64,000 bases of DNA, taken from NCBI GenBank assembly GCA_905250075.1, contig CAJNOP010000003.1:3948833-4012832 (forward strand), in the 5' to 3' direction. A program made the position numbers and the translations under genes. The notes below the pieces were generated by a model, which was not told the origin of the DNA, ran no database searches, and saw only the letters and a program-made list of their open reading frames with translations. This stretch comes from Rotaria sp. Silwood1 (Eukaryota > Rotifera > Eurotatoria > Philodinida > Philodinidae). Shown one piece after another: positions 63,064-64,000 of this stretch. Positions within the stretch are counted from its first letter, which is position 1. Every line of letters begins with the position of its first letter.

Positions 63064-64000
63064 GTCAAATGTATGAAACACTACTTAGATAATCAAATAT
63101 TACAAAGTCTTTGCTTTGGTAATCTTGATTTTAAATTTTTAATAAAGATTGTGACGTATAAATGTGCACAAACTGTATTTAGAATGTTTTATCGTCTATC
63201 TAAAAAAAAAAAAGAAGAGAAAAACAAATATAAGGTCATACTCTCTACTGATAAGTAAAAAAATACGATTAGGATTATATATAAAGTTAATAAACTGAAT
63301 ATCATTTAGAAAGATTTATGAAACAAAAGTTAAGTAAAACTATATAAAAGAATATTTTTCTCCAATGTGATCGCTTGTTTGCAGAATGACTGTATGATTA
63401 AAGTGAACCGAGGATGAAGAACAAGAATAAGAAAAAAAAAATAAGGCGACGAGCGAAAATAAAGCCTTGAAGAAAGGAAAGAGAAAGCTAAAATTGGGTA
63501 TTTCTTTTCTTTTTTGTTTTTGTGAAAATCATTGTGACCAGAGATTGATATCGATCTATGGTGAAATGAAAATATATGAAAAGAAAAAAATCTATAAAAG
63601 TGAGAATCTTTGTTTATTTTTCTTTTCATAGGTCAGATATTATTTAATGTTGCTTACCCTTTAACCTCAACATGTGATATATAACACCTGCTATTTATGC
63701 AAAAGAACGAAAAACAAACGAAATTATATGAGTGCTTTTCTTTTTTTTGATAAGACCTTCGACTATAGTGAATCATTTATTTTTATATTATTGATCAATA
63801 AAAACTCATCTATCAATGGCTAGTTACTTAATTATACCTAGTTTATCTACTTTACAAACAAATGTATTAAATTCACACATTTTTCAAAACACGTCTAAAT
63901 TTGCTACCGAATAATTATGTCATTATGATCTATATATGATAAAAAAAAACACTCGTTCAAAGTGATCATTAGATATCGAATGTCAAAGGTATGCACCTCA
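63064..64000. other. upstream flank of Argonaute, no gene recognised
   Basis: AT-rich DNA with A/T homopolymers. The two longer frames (63013-63258 plus, 63330-63629 minus) are low-complexity and not supported. The Argonaute promoter should lie in the first few hundred bases, but no distinct element is identifiable. Confidence 0.5.

Noticed and set aside
63330-63629. 99-residue minus-strand frame upstream of Argonaute
   Set aside because: Lys/Phe/Ser low-complexity from A/T runs, with no homology.

Overview
The window looks like nuclear DNA of a small-genome invertebrate, most likely a bdelloid rotifer (Rotaria- or Adineta-like). The DNA is strongly AT-rich. Genes have GT-AG introns, most of them 50-65 nt, and the conserved genes are metazoan. 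Two orphan 7TM receptors and a decayed EB-module/C-type-lectin membrane protein resemble families I associate with rotifers. The rotifer assignment is an inference from gene style, not a database result.

Layout of genes: 1-247 (+) last two exons of an unidentified gene; 1703-2632 (+) RNPS1; 4006-5163 (+) a casein kinase 1 family kinase in 4 exons; 5880-6588 (+) an EF-hand protein in 4 exons; 10860-11799 (-) a 7TM receptor; 14375-19645 (+) a 15-exon novel-type protein kinase C; 21344-23659 (-) a 7-exon BiP/HSPA5 ending in DDSL rather than a KDEL-type signal; 30948-32688 (+) an SLC17-family transporter; 33834-34973 (-) a second 7TM receptor; 49874-52562 (+) a type II membrane DUF1647/glycosyltransferase-like protein; 52721-57152 (+) a frameshifted EB/C-type-lectin/transmembrane gene; 57465-63063 (-) a 12-exon Argonaute with the complete slicer tetrad. 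The coding genes are ordinary and not organised as a pathway. RNPS1 and Argonaute act on RNA, PKC and CK1 are signalling kinases, and BiP is the ER Hsp70 chaperone.

The unusual part is the non-genic DNA, above all 44.1-49.5 kb. It contains a Tc1/mariner-type element (46669-49497) with 252-bp inverted ends. Its transposase remnant has been split by two further inverted-ended insertions. Around it lies a cluster of short elements with one shared design: inverted ends or an overall palindrome, and an interior made of many degenerate copies, in both orientations, of one short word. The word differs in each element (AAGATCTT, GGGACTAAA, CCCTGGGGA, GGAACGTTCC, CATACGGCCGTA). One element pair (27191-27728 and 48309-48715) shares its ends but has different interiors; the second interior carries GGGACTAAG words and a TGTGGG-like, telomere-like tract. 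Further inverted-repeat elements sit in introns of PKC, Argonaute and the DUF1647-like gene. This word-array foldback class is the best candidate for something undescribed here.

Long intervals without recognisable genes are 248-1638, 2633-4005, 6589-10859, 11800-14374, 19646-21343, 23660-30947, 34974-46372 and 63064-64000. No tRNA, rRNA, CRISPR array, viral genome or toxin gene was recognised.
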